From contig NZ_VIWV01000001.1 in the NCBI RefSeq assembly GCF_007829875.1, positions 5,612,501-5,676,500 on the forward strand: a stretch of DNA of 64,000 nt. The letters are read 5' to 3'. Position numbers and translations under genes: made by a program. How positions within the stretch are numbered: position 1 is the first letter of the stretch; each line of letters opens with the position of its first letter. Under the pieces are notes generated by a model. The model saw nothing but the letters and a program-made list of their open reading frames with translations, made no database searches and was not told the origin of the DNA. The DNA is from Streptomyces capillispiralis (GTDB lineage: Bacteria > Actinomycetota > Actinomycetes > Streptomycetales > Streptomycetaceae). Shown in pieces: positions 1 through 8,880 of the stretch.

Positions 1-955
1 GATGGCGGAGGCGTACGCTCCCCATCGCCCGTCGATCCCTCCGCTTCCGGGGCCGCCTCCGCCCACAGCGGCAGGACCACCGCCGACAGGGGCGGACGCC
101 AGCCCTTGCCCGGACGGCGGCCCGGGGTGCCGGTGTCGCTCGCCCTCGGGGTGGGCAGCAGCGACGCTGCCGCGCTCGGTAGCGTCATGTCCCCGTTGCC
201 GTGCCGCTGGTTCGGCGAGCCCTTGATCCCGTCCGACGCCTTCGGCGTGGGCAGCAGCCACTCCACCTCGTCGGCCAGGTTCGGGCCGTGGCCGCCGCTC
301 TTCCTCTTCGACGGATGCTGGGAGCCGCCGTTCTTGCCGATGTTGCTCGTCGGGGTCTTGAGCAGCGTGCTCGGCGGGCCAGGCGGTGAGGAAGGTCCGC
401 TCGCGACGATGGGGGGCTCCGACGTCGGAGGCACGAAGCACGAGCCACCGCGCGTCGTACCGGAGATCGGCCAGGGATCCGAGAACGGCACCAAGTGCCC
501 GCACAGGAGGCTGGGTTGGGTCGTCTCCCAGACACCACGGGCAGAATTCCACGTCGCCAGGGGAACCGGCGGGCGAGGTGAGGAGACCTCGGACATTCTC
601 GATCACCACCAAGCAGGGGCGGAGGGCTTCGACCGCACGGGCGACGTGCAGCCACAGCCCCGAGCGGGTGTGGGGGTTGAGTCCGGCCCGGCGGCCGGCC
701 ACGGAGACGTCTTTGACAGGGGAAGCCGGCCGTCAGGACGCACACCCGAGGAACATCGGCCCAGTTGACGGCGGCGATGTCCTGCAGATTGGGCACGCCG
801 GGCCAGTGCCGGGCCAGGATGCGTGCGGCGTCGGGGTTGATCTCGGCGTGCCAGGCCAGGGTGCCGCCGAGGGCAGTCTGGACTCCGAGGTCGAGACCGC
901 CGTAACCCGAGCAGAGCGAGCCGATCAACGGCGGTCGCGCGGTGGTGGTCTCCAT
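1..955 (-). pseudogene. DNA (cytosine-5-)-methyltransferase, frameshifted, runs off left edge
   Basis: The N-terminus is a clear C5 methyltransferase: motif I with SLCSGYGGLDLG, then FPCQ, the catalytic PC loop whose Cys attacks cytosine. Directly after FPCQ the frame breaks. With one A removed from the triple A at about 712-714 (TTT on the + strand), reading resumes with DVSVAGRRAGL and an IENVRGL motif. A second +1 shift near 368-374 is needed to continue through LLPTPKASDG and LLPTPRASDTG, spacer blocks common in phage and mobile-element C5 enzymes. The target-recognition and C-terminal part lies beyond base 1. The start is taken as the ATG at 955, just after the TGA of the upstream gene; an ATG at 967 is also possible. 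As written it cannot make a full enzyme, unless both indels are sequencing errors. Confidence 0.8.
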
Positions 956-956
956 G

Positions 957-1553
957 TCACCGGCCACGTGCGATTCGGTCCGAGGGGGCCGCCACCGCCG
1001 TGGTGACGTCGGGAGGTGGCGACCCCGGAGCGGGCGCGGTGGTCACGGACCGGCTGCGGGCAGCATGGAGCCGCGCGGACGGGGGAGAGACCGTTGCCGA
1101 TGCGGCGTGCAGGGAGTTGGCCCCGTCGTGCAGGGCCGCGTCAGCGGTGCCGAGTGCTTCCTCCATCACCCGTACTGCTGCCTCCCGGGCATCCCTGGCG
1201 TCGGGCTGGTCGCGCAGACTTTCGGTCTGGTTCAGGAAGGCGAGCTGGTGGGCCACCGCTCCCAGGGCGGAAGCCGCTTCGCTCGCGGGCTCGACGGCGG
1301 CGGCGAAGTTGGTGATCACGCGAGCGGTGTGGGGCGCCTGGTCCTGGTCGGCGGCACGGAAGAGGACCTCGTCGCCCAGATCGGTGACCAGCTTTCCTAG
1401 TTCGGAGATCTGGCGTGCGACGGCGACGACATCGGGTGAGCGGTGGGTGTCTCCCGGCACCGGCAGCTTGCCGCGCTGGGCGTCGAAGGCGGAGGCCGTG
1501 GCGCGCAGGGCCAGGGCGTCGGAGAGTGGGGTGTTGTCCACGGGGCGTTCCAA
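957..1553 (-). CDS. hypothetical protein, 198 aa
   Basis: I do not recognise a family. The protein looks mostly helical, with many Ala, Glu and Leu between residues 10 and 150, and ends in a Pro/Ser/Thr-rich tail of about 40 residues. No signal peptide or membrane segment is visible. The stop lies 1 bp before the methyltransferase ATG, so the two are probably cotranscribed and translationally linked. It is the second-to-last visible gene of the leftward mating operon. Codon use is typical Streptomyces, with G or C in almost every third position, which supports it being real. A role as an element-specific accessory protein is inferred from context only. Confidence 0.65.
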   Translation of the reverse strand: MERPVDNTPLSDALALRATASAFDAQRGKLPVPGDTHRSPDVVAVARQISELGKLVTDLGDEVLFRAADQDQAPHTARVITNFAAAVEPASEAASALGAVAHQLAFLNQTESLRDQPDARDAREAAVRVMEEALGTADAALHDGANSLHAASATVSPPSARLHAARSRSVTTAPAPGSPPPDVTTAVAAPSDRIARGR

Positions 1554-1596
1554 GGTGGGGACGGTCGGATGGGCTGGGTTGGTGGGGGAGGACGGC

Positions 1597-2766
1597 TCAG
1601 CCGTGGGTGCGCGAGGGCGGTCGTGCGGCTGATGGCGTGGAGGCAGGGCCTGGGCATTCCGAGGGCCGTGCGGCCGGTCGCGCCGTGCTGCGGGCGAGCG
1701 CGGCGTGGACCTGCGCCGTCGGGGGCCCGTCGGTCGCCGGCGTGGGGGACGGCGCCGGAGCGTGGTGGCCGTTCGCGGTCTGCCAGCGGGCGCGCACGTT
1801 GTCGAGCGGCCCGAGAGCGTGCAGGGCGTGGCTGATGAGCCGTCCGGGGGCCAGGGTCTCGTTCTCGGCCAGGGCGCGGATGGCGCGGGCGGAGGTGGCG
1901 GCCGTACGGGCGACGGAGGAGCGCATGATCTGTTCGCCGAGCCACTCGGCGCTGCCGGCTCCGGCGCCGTCGCATATGGCGGAGAGCTGTTCGGTGGTCA
2001 GCGTGCCGTCGGCGAGCAGACCGCGCCGCTGGGCTTCCCACAGCACCGTTATCCGGTCGATGGGTTCGCCGCGGTGGTGCAGCGCTCCCAGGCAGCGGTA
2101 GAGCTGGCCGTGGGCGGGGTCGGCGAAGTCGTCGGGTCGCAGCCAGCCGACGACTTCGTCCATCGCCTTCGGCTGCTCGACCAGGACCGCCAGCAGGAAC
2201 TGCTCGTCCTCGGCGACCTGACTCGCTCGTACCGGCGGCGGCGCGACTGGAGCTGTGGGGGGCGGTGTCGCCGGGGCGACCGGGCGCGGTTCGGACCCCC
2301 AGCGGCGCGCGAGGTCTTCGAGCACTCCGGCCAGGACGTCCGCATGGTGCAGCGCTCCTTCCACCTCACCTTGGAGGGCGTCGGCGCGGGCTGCCTGGTG
2401 GAGGCGGATCGCGTGCGCGGTCACGCTGCGGTGGATCGCTCCCTCCAGCACCATCCGGCCGTACACCGGGGCGTGCTCGGGTCGCGGGCAGGCCGAAATC
2501 AGGATGTGGGGATACACGGCGGTCAGCCCTCGGACATGGTTGCCGGCCTCGGCGACGGCGTCCGTCACCCAGGACAGCGGCACGCGTTCTCCGGTCGCCA
2601 CGGCGGGATGGCTCTCGGTCCGGAGCTTGCGCAAGGCGGCGAACAGCGCTTGGTGGATGGGCCGGTAGAAGTGATCGGGCGCGAGCCAGTCCAGGTGCGT
2701 GAGCTGGCCGGGGTCGAGCAGCACCGAGCCGAGCACCGCCTGCTCGGCACTCAGCAGCGGGTTCAT
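1597..2766 (-). CDS. DnaB N-terminal-domain protein (no helicase core)
   Basis: The protein opens with NPLLSAEQAVLGSVLLDP, close to the start of replicative DnaB helicases, followed by the helical DnaB-N block (HFYRPIHQALFAAL). A second related block follows at about residues 185-270 (DEQFLLAVLVEQP, FADPAHGQLYRCL), so it appears to carry two DnaB-N-like domains. There is no Walker A motif, and its 389 aa are too short for DnaB, so it is not a helicase itself. DnaB-N domains mediate hexamer and primase contacts, so a loader or adaptor role in element replication is a reasonable inference. The ATG at 2766 overlaps the upstream stop by 4 bp. The C-terminal 70 residues are Pro/Ala-rich and probably disordered. 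Confidence 0.75.
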   Translation of the reverse strand: MNPLLSAEQAVLGSVLLDPGQLTHLDWLAPDHFYRPIHQALFAALRKLRTESHPAVATGERVPLSWVTDAVAEAGNHVRGLTAVYPHILISACPRPEHAPVYGRMVLEGAIHRSVTAHAIRLHQAARADALQGEVEGALHHADVLAGVLEDLARRWGSEPRPVAPATPPPTAPVAPPPVRASQVAEDEQFLLAVLVEQPKAMDEVVGWLRPDDFADPAHGQLYRCLGALHHRGEPIDRITVLWEAQRRGLLADGTLTTEQLSAICDGAGAGSAEWLGEQIMRSSVARTAATSARAIRALAENETLAPGRLISHALHALGPLDNVRARWQTANGHHAPAPSPTPATDGPPTAQVHAALARSTARPAARPSECPGPASTPSAARPPSRTHG

Positions 2767-3008
2767 CGCTGCCGCCCGGGGCGGGGAGACGGCGGGTCGT
2801 CCTGCTGCGAGTGGAGATCGGCGACGGCTTGGTCGGCGGCGGTCATCGCGTCGGCGAAGCGGTCCAGCTCGCCGGTGAACGTCGGATCGGTGGCGAGGAT
2901 CGATCCGGAACCAGTGACCAGCCACCACTGGCCACCGCGTCGGACGACCGGTGACCGGGCGAGGCGTTCGGAACGCGCCAGAGGAGGGGACGGAGTGCGC
3001 GAGGACAC
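2763..3008 (-). CDS. small hypothetical protein, 81 aa
   Basis: This short basic protein has a central WWLVTGSGSILATDPTF stretch and a helical second half. It starts at a GTG and overlaps the DnaB-N gene by 4 bp (ATGA), which strongly suggests translational coupling. No domain is recognised. It is probably a conserved small gene of this kind of mobile element; function unknown. Confidence 0.55.
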   Translation of the reverse strand: MSSRTPSPPLARSERLARSPVVRRGGQWWLVTGSGSILATDPTFTGELDRFADAMTAADQAVADLHSQQDDPPSPRPGRQR

Positions 3009-3242
3009 GAGGGGACTCCTGAGCAGGTAGAGGGGAGGGGCAGGCTGTGAGGTCGAACGTCGGCCCGGACGGGGGTGCCGGAGCGGCAGGACCAGGGCGG
3101 GCAGCCGTCCGGATCGCCGTTCTCCAGTTCGGCGTCCGCGAGCGCGTCGAAGATGTCGCCCTGACCCGGTCGATCGGGGCCTGGTCCAGAGGCCGACGGC
3201 TGCGATGCGGATACGCCTGGCCGGGCAGCGGCGTGCCCTCCT
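3009..3242 (-). other. possible small gene, frame unclear
   Basis: A perfect AGGAGG Shine-Dalgarno sequence lies right after the stop of the upstream 338-aa gene (about 3238-3243), but no ATG or GTG follows at normal distance. One frame gives a Pro/Arg-rich start, and a second frame gives a convincing acidic stretch (GDIFDALADAELENGD) followed by GCPPWSC. The likely explanations are a frameshifted small gene or one using a rare CTG start at about 3229. No function can be assigned. Confidence 0.3.
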
Positions 3243-4259
3243 TCAGCGGCGACGGCCGCGGTCGAGAGCCGTCTGCGCGGACGCCGGGAGGGGCGGCGTG
3301 GTGGGCGGTGGAGTGTGCGGTGTGGGGCGGTGGGGTGTCGTGGTGCGTGCGATGGCGGCTCGGACTCGTGGGGAGGTGTCGTCGGTGTGCTGGAGGGCGT
3401 TGGCGGTGTCGGTGAAGCGGCGCCAGGCGTAGTCGGAGCGGTCCGCGGTCCAGGCCGGCGCCCGGGCGACGAGGGCTTCGGAGAGGGCGGCGACGTCGTT
3501 CTCGGGTGCGGTGCCGCTTGCGAGGAGGGGACCGGCGGGGGACCACAGGTCGATGCGCCATTCGTCGCCGAGCCGGACGGCGCTGACGAAGCCGTCGTCG
3601 GGTGCCGGCTGGTAGGTCCACATGTGGGCGTGGACCGTCCAGCCGGGTCCGGCGAAGGCGGGTGGGGCGGGCTCGGGCAGCGGTTCGGGTGTGCCGACCT
3701 CGAACAGGTCGAGCAGCGGTCCGTCGTTGAGAGCCGCGTCCATGAGCCGCAGCGCGTCGTCCGTGGAGACGTCCTGGCATCCCTTGAGCGCGACGAGGAC
3801 GGTGCGCAGGGTGCTGAGGTGTTCCCGGGCGTCGCCGGGGTCGAGCCGGTCCTCGGCGGGCCCGTCCTGGAGTAGCCAGTGCCGCACCGACGCCGCCTGG
3901 GACCGCAGCGATTCGATGTCCCTGGCAGAGAGCCGTTCCGGCAGGCGTTCGACGCGGTGGACCAACTGCCAGTAAGGCTTGAGATGTTCACTGACGACGT
4001 GGCGGGCGATGCGGTCGATCTGGGGGCGGAAGCCGGCCACGGCCCCGGCGCGGACCCGGTCGTCGTGGTGGCGTAGATCGGTGAGCAGGCGCATGTAGGC
4101 GTCGCGGGTGTCGATCCGGTCGCGGACGGCGGACTCGTAGGCCCGGTTGAGGAGTTCCAGATCCGACAGTTCCTGCGCTCCGGACTCGGGGTGGTGGGCT
4201 GCTTCGCGCCGGAGGGCGGCGACGCGCTCGGCGGCGGGGACGTCCCAGACCCCGCTCAT
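3243..4259 (-). CDS. hypothetical mobile-element protein, 338 aa
   Basis: It starts at the ATG at 4259, overlapping the stop of the coupling-protein gene by 4 bp. Residues 1-170 are strongly helical and charged, with possible coiled-coil stretches (RVAALRREAAHHPESGAQEL, RHVVSEHLKPYWQLVHRVERL). A more globular half follows with Trp-rich segments (WTVHAHMWTY, DEWRIDLWSP), then a Pro/Thr-rich tail. No signal peptide or membrane segment is seen. I do not recognise a family. Tight coupling to the VirD4/TraG-like ATPase suggests a cytoplasmic accessory role in substrate recruitment or regulation of transfer, but this is inference from position only. Confidence 0.65.
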   Translation of the reverse strand: MSGVWDVPAAERVAALRREAAHHPESGAQELSDLELLNRAYESAVRDRIDTRDAYMRLLTDLRHHDDRVRAGAVAGFRPQIDRIARHVVSEHLKPYWQLVHRVERLPERLSARDIESLRSQAASVRHWLLQDGPAEDRLDPGDAREHLSTLRTVLVALKGCQDVSTDDALRLMDAALNDGPLLDLFEVGTPEPLPEPAPPAFAGPGWTVHAHMWTYQPAPDDGFVSAVRLGDEWRIDLWSPAGPLLASGTAPENDVAALSEALVARAPAWTADRSDYAWRRFTDTANALQHTDDTSPRVRAAIARTTTPHRPTPHTPPPTTPPLPASAQTALDRGRRR

Positions 4260-6040
4260 GCCGCACGCCCGAAGCCGGAGTTGTTCGCCTTCGCGAGTGC
4301 GCGGTCGGTGATGGTGGCCGTGGCGGCGGCGGAGGCAGGCGCGATGGTCTTCGCCGACGGCTCCTTGTACCAGGGCTTGAGGTCGAGCAGCGCGATGCGT
4401 AGGCCGGTGGCCAGGAGGAGTGCCTTGCCCTTGGGCAGCGCACGGATCGCGTCGGGGGCGAGGATCCGCTCGGTGCGCATGGACACGGACGTCGACTTGC
4501 CGCTGTCGGAGTGGGAGACGGAGACGGTCCGTACCTCGTGCTCCCCGATCGCGCGGCTCAGCTTGTCGGCGAAGTCGATGTCGTCGATGCCGGAGCCGAC
4601 GATCTTGACCGTGGCGGCGCTCCAGAGTGCGTCCATGCCAGCCTCGCCCCAGCATCGCTGGCCCTGCCGGTAGGACTGCAGGATCGTCATCGGGATCACG
4701 CCCCGTGAGCCCAAGTGGCTGTACAGGTCGGGGAGATCGGAGATCTTGCACACGTTGGCGGCCTCGTCGAGGACGCACAAGGCGGGCGGGTCGAGCCGCC
4801 CGCCGGAGCGCTCGGCGACGACCACGGCCGCGCGCATCACCGCGTCGGCCGCCGCCGCGATGATCGCCGATGCCGAGCCGCCGCCGTCCTTGCTGAGCAG
4901 GTACAACGTGTCGCGGGAGGTGGCGAACGCGGAGGGCTTGAACTCCGGAAGGCGCTTGTCGGGTGTGACCCAGGCGGCGATGTCCGGGTCGAGCAGACAG
5001 CTCGCGTACTGCCGCGCGGTCTCGTAGATGCCGTCCCGCGTTTCCGTGGCCCCGCTGACGGTGCCCTGGAGCTGGGCGGCGACCGCCTCGTGGCCGGCAT
5101 CGGTGAGCAGGTCCACCGGAGTGCGGTCGGCGGGGGAGGCGAGCCAGGCCAGGACATCGGTGATCGGGCGCCGGTGGCTCGCGGCGGCCAGGAACAGCGC
5201 GCCCAGCGTGTTGCTCGCGGCGGTGGACCAGAAGTCGGCACCGCTGGACTCGTCGACGCTGGCGGCGACGAAGTGCCCGGCCAAACGTTTCGCCCCGGCC
5301 AGGTCGCGGGCGTCGGCCAGGATGTCCCACCACATCTCGCGCGGATGGTGGGCGATCTGCTGCGGGTCGAGCGTCCAGATCGTGCCGACCTCGGCGCGGG
5401 CGTCCACTGTCGCGGTGAAGGCGTCGTTCGCCGCCTTGTTCGAGGTCAGCAGTACCGGGCCGGGAGCGGCGAGGATCGCCGGGATCGCCAGCCCGGACGT
5501 CTTGCCGGAGCGCGGGGCCATGATCGCGACGATCACGTCCTCCCAGGAGGCGCGGACCTCGGCCCGGCCCGGGGAGTGCGTGCCGACGAGGATCCCGCGG
5601 TCCGCGGGATCGACCTCCTTCGGTTTGAGGCCGGAGAGGCTCGGCCGCAGGCTCTTCGCCTTGGCGGCGATCTCCCTGTCCAGCAGCGGGGCGAGATCCC
5701 GCCTGCGGGCGAGGCCATTTTTCGCACCGCCGCGCAGCCGCAGCCACACAACCAGGCCGGTGACGGTGAGGCAGACGGAGAGCAGCCCGGGGACGAGCCG
5801 CGCGCCAACCAGCAGAGCGGTGGGGCCCAGGTGCGGCCACAGCACGTCGGGGTGCAGCAGCGCGTTGGTGGCCTCGAACGGAGCCCAGGTGCCGGTGCCG
5901 ACGAGAGAGTTGGTGAGGTTGCCGGTCAGCCAGGCGAGGGAGCCGAAGGCGATGCCGACGCCGAGGACGCCGAACAGGAGGTAGAGGAGCGCGTCGGAGC
6001 CGGTGGTGGTCGAGGGCGCGCTGGTACGCGGTGCGGGCAT
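4256..6040 (-). CDS. type IV secretion coupling ATPase (VirD4/TraG-like)
   Basis: This is a 594-aa membrane-anchored ATPase. Two hydrophobic segments (about residues 16-38 and 74-100) precede a cytoplasmic domain with Walker A MAPRSGKT at about 174-181 and Walker B LCVLDEAANV at about 421-430. The following SRGVIPMTILQSYRQG is typical of VirD4/TraG coupling proteins. Such proteins form a hexameric pump at the inner membrane and hand the relaxase-DNA complex to the secretion channel. It sits downstream of the relaxase-like gene and is coupled to the next gene by a 4-bp overlap. This T4SS-type coupling protein, rather than a single FtsK-like TraB, marks the element as different from classical Streptomyces AICEs. 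Confidence 0.88.
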   Translation of the reverse strand: MPAPRTSAPSTTTGSDALLYLLFGVLGVGIAFGSLAWLTGNLTNSLVGTGTWAPFEATNALLHPDVLWPHLGPTALLVGARLVPGLLSVCLTVTGLVVWLRLRGGAKNGLARRRDLAPLLDREIAAKAKSLRPSLSGLKPKEVDPADRGILVGTHSPGRAEVRASWEDVIVAIMAPRSGKTSGLAIPAILAAPGPVLLTSNKAANDAFTATVDARAEVGTIWTLDPQQIAHHPREMWWDILADARDLAGAKRLAGHFVAASVDESSGADFWSTAASNTLGALFLAAASHRRPITDVLAWLASPADRTPVDLLTDAGHEAVAAQLQGTVSGATETRDGIYETARQYASCLLDPDIAAWVTPDKRLPEFKPSAFATSRDTLYLLSKDGGGSASAIIAAAADAVMRAAVVVAERSGGRLDPPALCVLDEAANVCKISDLPDLYSHLGSRGVIPMTILQSYRQGQRCWGEAGMDALWSAATVKIVGSGIDDIDFADKLSRAIGEHEVRTVSVSHSDSGKSTSVSMRTERILAPDAIRALPKGKALLLATGLRIALLDLKPWYKEPSAKTIAPASAAATATITDRALAKANNSGFGRAA

Positions 6041-6154
6041 GGCGGGTCCAAGGAGGGAGAGCGGACAAGGCGAGGCGGGGCGCGCGGCGCTTTTCTGGTG
6101 GTCATCGGGGCAGCTCCTGCTCAGGGATGGGGCGACAGCCGAGTCAGGCCGAGG

Positions 6155-6832
6155 TCATCGGGATCGCGGCGACCGGGGTGGCGGGGCGCTGGCAGGTGGT
6201 TCGGACGTCGCGCCGACGGAGGGCGCGGTCCACTGAGTGCCGGTGTGTGGGGAGGAGGCGCGGGCGGATCGGCGTCGGTCCGCTTCCGGGTTCTGGGTGG
6301 CGGTCGGCTTGTTGTCCGCGACCGCGTCGTTGCCGAGAACATCGCTGAGCGGCTCCCTGGTCCGCAGTGCAGGCACCTCGCCGCGGTACTTGGGGTCGCT
6401 GAGTTGCACAGGGCACGCGGCGATCATGTCCTCGGCGACCTCCAGCTCCTCCTGGACGTCCCGCAGCATGCGGGTGGCGGCGGCCAGCCGTGTCCACGTC
6501 TCGAAGGTCGGGTTGTGGTGCGGGTTTTCGAAGGTCAGCCGGGCTCGGGTCCAGTCGGCCGCTGCGGCCACGAGTTCGGTCAGCTGCGGGAGGGCTCCGA
6601 CCAGCGCTGCGTTGACCTCTTCGATGATTCCGGCGACCTCATGGGGAGTTGCTGTCTCGGTGAGCCGGGCGATCATCCCCGGGACGGAGTACGAGTCAGC
6701 CGACGGGTGGGGCGGGTGTCGGCCCTGCAGGGGCGTGTCTGAGCCAGGCGCCTTGCCACCGTAGGCAAGCAGGATGTTGTGCTGCATCGCGGCGCCTACG
6801 GCCTCGCCGATGCTCGGGTAGAACTCGGGCAC
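6155..6832 (-). CDS. hypothetical protein of the mating operon, 225 aa
   Basis: The soluble protein has a helical core from about residue 50 to 150, with a stretch around ETWTRLAAATRMLRDVQEEL that could form a coiled coil. A low-complexity tail rich in Pro, Ser and Arg follows (after about residue 165). It lies between the relaxase-like gene and the coupling ATPase, in the same direction. No recognised domain. A relaxosome or docking accessory is plausible from position. Third-position GC is high through the helical part, so I consider it a real gene. Confidence 0.6.
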   Translation of the reverse strand: MPEFYPSIGEAVGAAMQHNILLAYGGKAPGSDTPLQGRHPPHPSADSYSVPGMIARLTETATPHEVAGIIEEVNAALVGALPQLTELVAAAADWTRARLTFENPHHNPTFETWTRLAAATRMLRDVQEELEVAEDMIAACPVQLSDPKYRGEVPALRTREPLSDVLGNDAVADNKPTATQNPEADRRRSARASSPHTGTQWTAPSVGATSEPPASAPPPRSPRSR

Positions 6833-7000
6833 TGTTCCTCCTTGGGTGCGGTGTTGAGTCGGTGCCGGGTGGGTTGGACAGACCCCTCGGGCCTAGGCCG
6901 GTCTGACGGCGGACGCGCTGGCCAGAGCGTCGATGTCTGTCCGCATGAGGTCGTCGCGCGTCGGACCGCCGGAGGGGGGTGCGAGAGGAGAGGATCGGGA

Positions 7001-8278
7001 TCAACGGGTCCGAGGGCTGGCGACCTGCGGCGAACCTACGGCTGTACCGACCTCCGGAGAGGGAGTTCCGAGCGCCGAAGACGCCTTGGCCCTGCCCACC
7101 GCGGGCGACGTGGCGAGAGCCGCGCTTCGTGCGTCGGGCGGGGCTGGGGACTGCATCTGCGCCCCGGCGTGGTCGTGCCGCGAGTCGTTGACACGGTGCA
7201 GTTCGCGTCCTGCTCCGACGAGTTCTGATTGCGCCGCGCTGATGAACTCCGCGGCGAAGCCGAACCGGTCGGCGAGCGCGTACGCCTCGTCGTCGAGGTC
7301 GGTGATCTGTTCGCCTGCCGTTTCCAGAGCTTCCCGGAGGCGTTCCAGGACGCCGTGCTCGGGATGAAGGAGGTGATCGACCGCCTGGGCAAGGCCTGCA
7401 CCGTTCTCGGCGGCCCTGATCTGGTCGGTCAGCCGGAGGACTTCGGCTCCGGCGGTGTAGAGCCCGAGAGGGTTGGCCGGGCTGGTCAACCGGCTCGTGT
7501 CGAGGTCGGGGTCCAGATCGACGCTGTACCGGGCGGCGCGGAGCATCTCGGCTGCGTGGGAGGCGATGGCGACGCGCTTAGCCTGCGGGGTGGTGGTCGC
7601 CAGGCGGTGGCGGCGGCCGTACCAGTCCTCGATCTGCTGGAAACCGGCGTGCTTTAGGAGCGTGGCGGACAGGTCGTCGCTGGCGCCCTTCGCGGAGACG
7701 CTGCCGCTGGGCTCTGCGCTGATGGTGATGTAGGGGGCAGGCACGTGGGTCTCCTGGGCGCTGGGTGTTGGGCGCGGGGCCGGGGGCAGGTGGCCGAGTT
7801 CAGTGGCGATTCGGTGGCACTCGGTCTGGAGACGGAAGGCGTCGCGGTAGGTGTTGTGGAGGCTGCCGTCCTCGCGGGCGAGGGTTGCCACGACGTGCAC
7901 TTGCCGTGCTTGGTTGCGCACGGCGATCCACCGGCAGGCGTCCGGATCGCCCTCTGGGGCGATGCCGGTGGCCGCCACGATCCGGCGGGCCACCTCGGCC
8001 CACTGCGCGTCGGTCGGGTCGGGGCGCCGGGGATCGGAGCGGACTGAGCAGACCCACACCGGCCGCTCGGGAGCTCGGGCCCCGAGGCGCTCGACGGGTG
8101 CGTCGAGGGCGTGGGCCAGGTGCGCCGGCGCGTCGGTCTGGGCGAGCATCTCGATCGGGGCACCGTGGCCGTCCCCCGCGATGAGGCGGGGGTTGGTGTG
8201 GTTGCCGCGCTCGCCTGGCCCGTACAGGTACTCAAGGAGGCCGGCGGTATGGCTGGCACGCTGCAGGTGGGCGATCAC
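7001..8278 (-). CDS. relaxase/mobilisation nuclease-like protein
   Basis: The 425-aa protein starts at a GTG (8278) with GAGG eight bases upstream. The first 160 residues look like actinobacterial relaxases: ASHTAGLLEYLYGPGERGNH near the start, then RPVWVCSVRS, a DAQWAEVARRIVAATGI helix and CRWIAVRNQARQVHVVATL, where canonical members carry a metal-binding H-x-H. Here only one His (about 128) remains, so the metal site is degenerate or uses other residues. The C-terminal part is helical and may contact the relaxosome. Relaxases nick oriT and pilot the strand through the secretion channel. The frame is open up to 8536, but that start has no ribosome site and the extra 86 residues do not resemble the family. 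Confidence 0.72.
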   Translation of the reverse strand: MIAHLQRASHTAGLLEYLYGPGERGNHTNPRLIAGDGHGAPIEMLAQTDAPAHLAHALDAPVERLGARAPERPVWVCSVRSDPRRPDPTDAQWAEVARRIVAATGIAPEGDPDACRWIAVRNQARQVHVVATLAREDGSLHNTYRDAFRLQTECHRIATELGHLPPAPRPTPSAQETHVPAPYITISAEPSGSVSAKGASDDLSATLLKHAGFQQIEDWYGRRHRLATTTPQAKRVAIASHAAEMLRAARYSVDLDPDLDTSRLTSPANPLGLYTAGAEVLRLTDQIRAAENGAGLAQAVDHLLHPEHGVLERLREALETAGEQITDLDDEAYALADRFGFAAEFISAAQSELVGAGRELHRVNDSRHDHAGAQMQSPAPPDARSAALATSPAVGRAKASSALGTPSPEVGTAVGSPQVASPRTR

Positions 8279-8880
8279 GGCGTCTACCTCGAAGGGGAGT
8301 GGTGAACGGGAGCCCGGGTGGTCGGGCCGTCGAGGAGAGAGGATCCGCGGAATCCGCGATTTGGCCCGGCCGGAGATGGGTGGTAGATGGCTGTGGTCAC
8401 CCGGCTCGTCGTGGGCGAAGGCCGTGCAGATGGAGCGGACGCCGTTGTACATGCGGGCCCAGCGGCCGTCGTGGCGGATGACGGTGGCGACGAGGACCTC
8501 GCGCGTTAGCTCGAGCCAGTCGTCGTCGGTCCACATCGGTGGTGTTGGGGTCGTGCAGTGACAGGTGAGCCGCTGGCACGCGGTGTGGCCGGTCCCCGGT
8601 CGTGTCCCCGGTCGTCGTGTAGCCGATCACGGTCCGCCGCTTCCGCTTTGGAGCCGTCCGGTACATGCCCCTGCCAGCCGCCGTGCGATCACGGCTGGTC
8701 TTGGCCCAGCGAGCCTCAACAGGGCCTCCGGCGAGGGCGATTCGGGCCGCGGCCACGGGATTCCGTCAGCTTGATCGACTGCACCACTCAGCGGGACGCT
8801 GTCCGGCCTTGGACCGCCAGGCCCGACCTGCGTGTCGAACGCTCCGACATCGAGGCTGCCTCAGGTGCCGGTAACGGTGG
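8279..8880. other. gap between relaxase and Hsp70 cargo; candidate oriT region
   Basis: No convincing gene is seen across 600 bp. An open minus-strand stretch at 8279-8536 continues the relaxase frame (MWTDDDWLELTREV) and might be an unrecognised small gene. At 8593-8615 there is an 11-bp direct repeat, TCCCCGGTCGT, twice with one base between. oriT sites usually lie just upstream of the relaxase gene and contain short repeats, so this is the best place for one, but no nick motif is recognised. Confidence 0.3.

Noticed and set aside
4715..6742. Long plus-strand open frame (675 codons) across the coupling-protein gene
   Set aside because: It is the antisense shadow of the VirD4/TraG-like gene; the protein is Gly/Arg/Gln-rich without domains and has no ribosome site.
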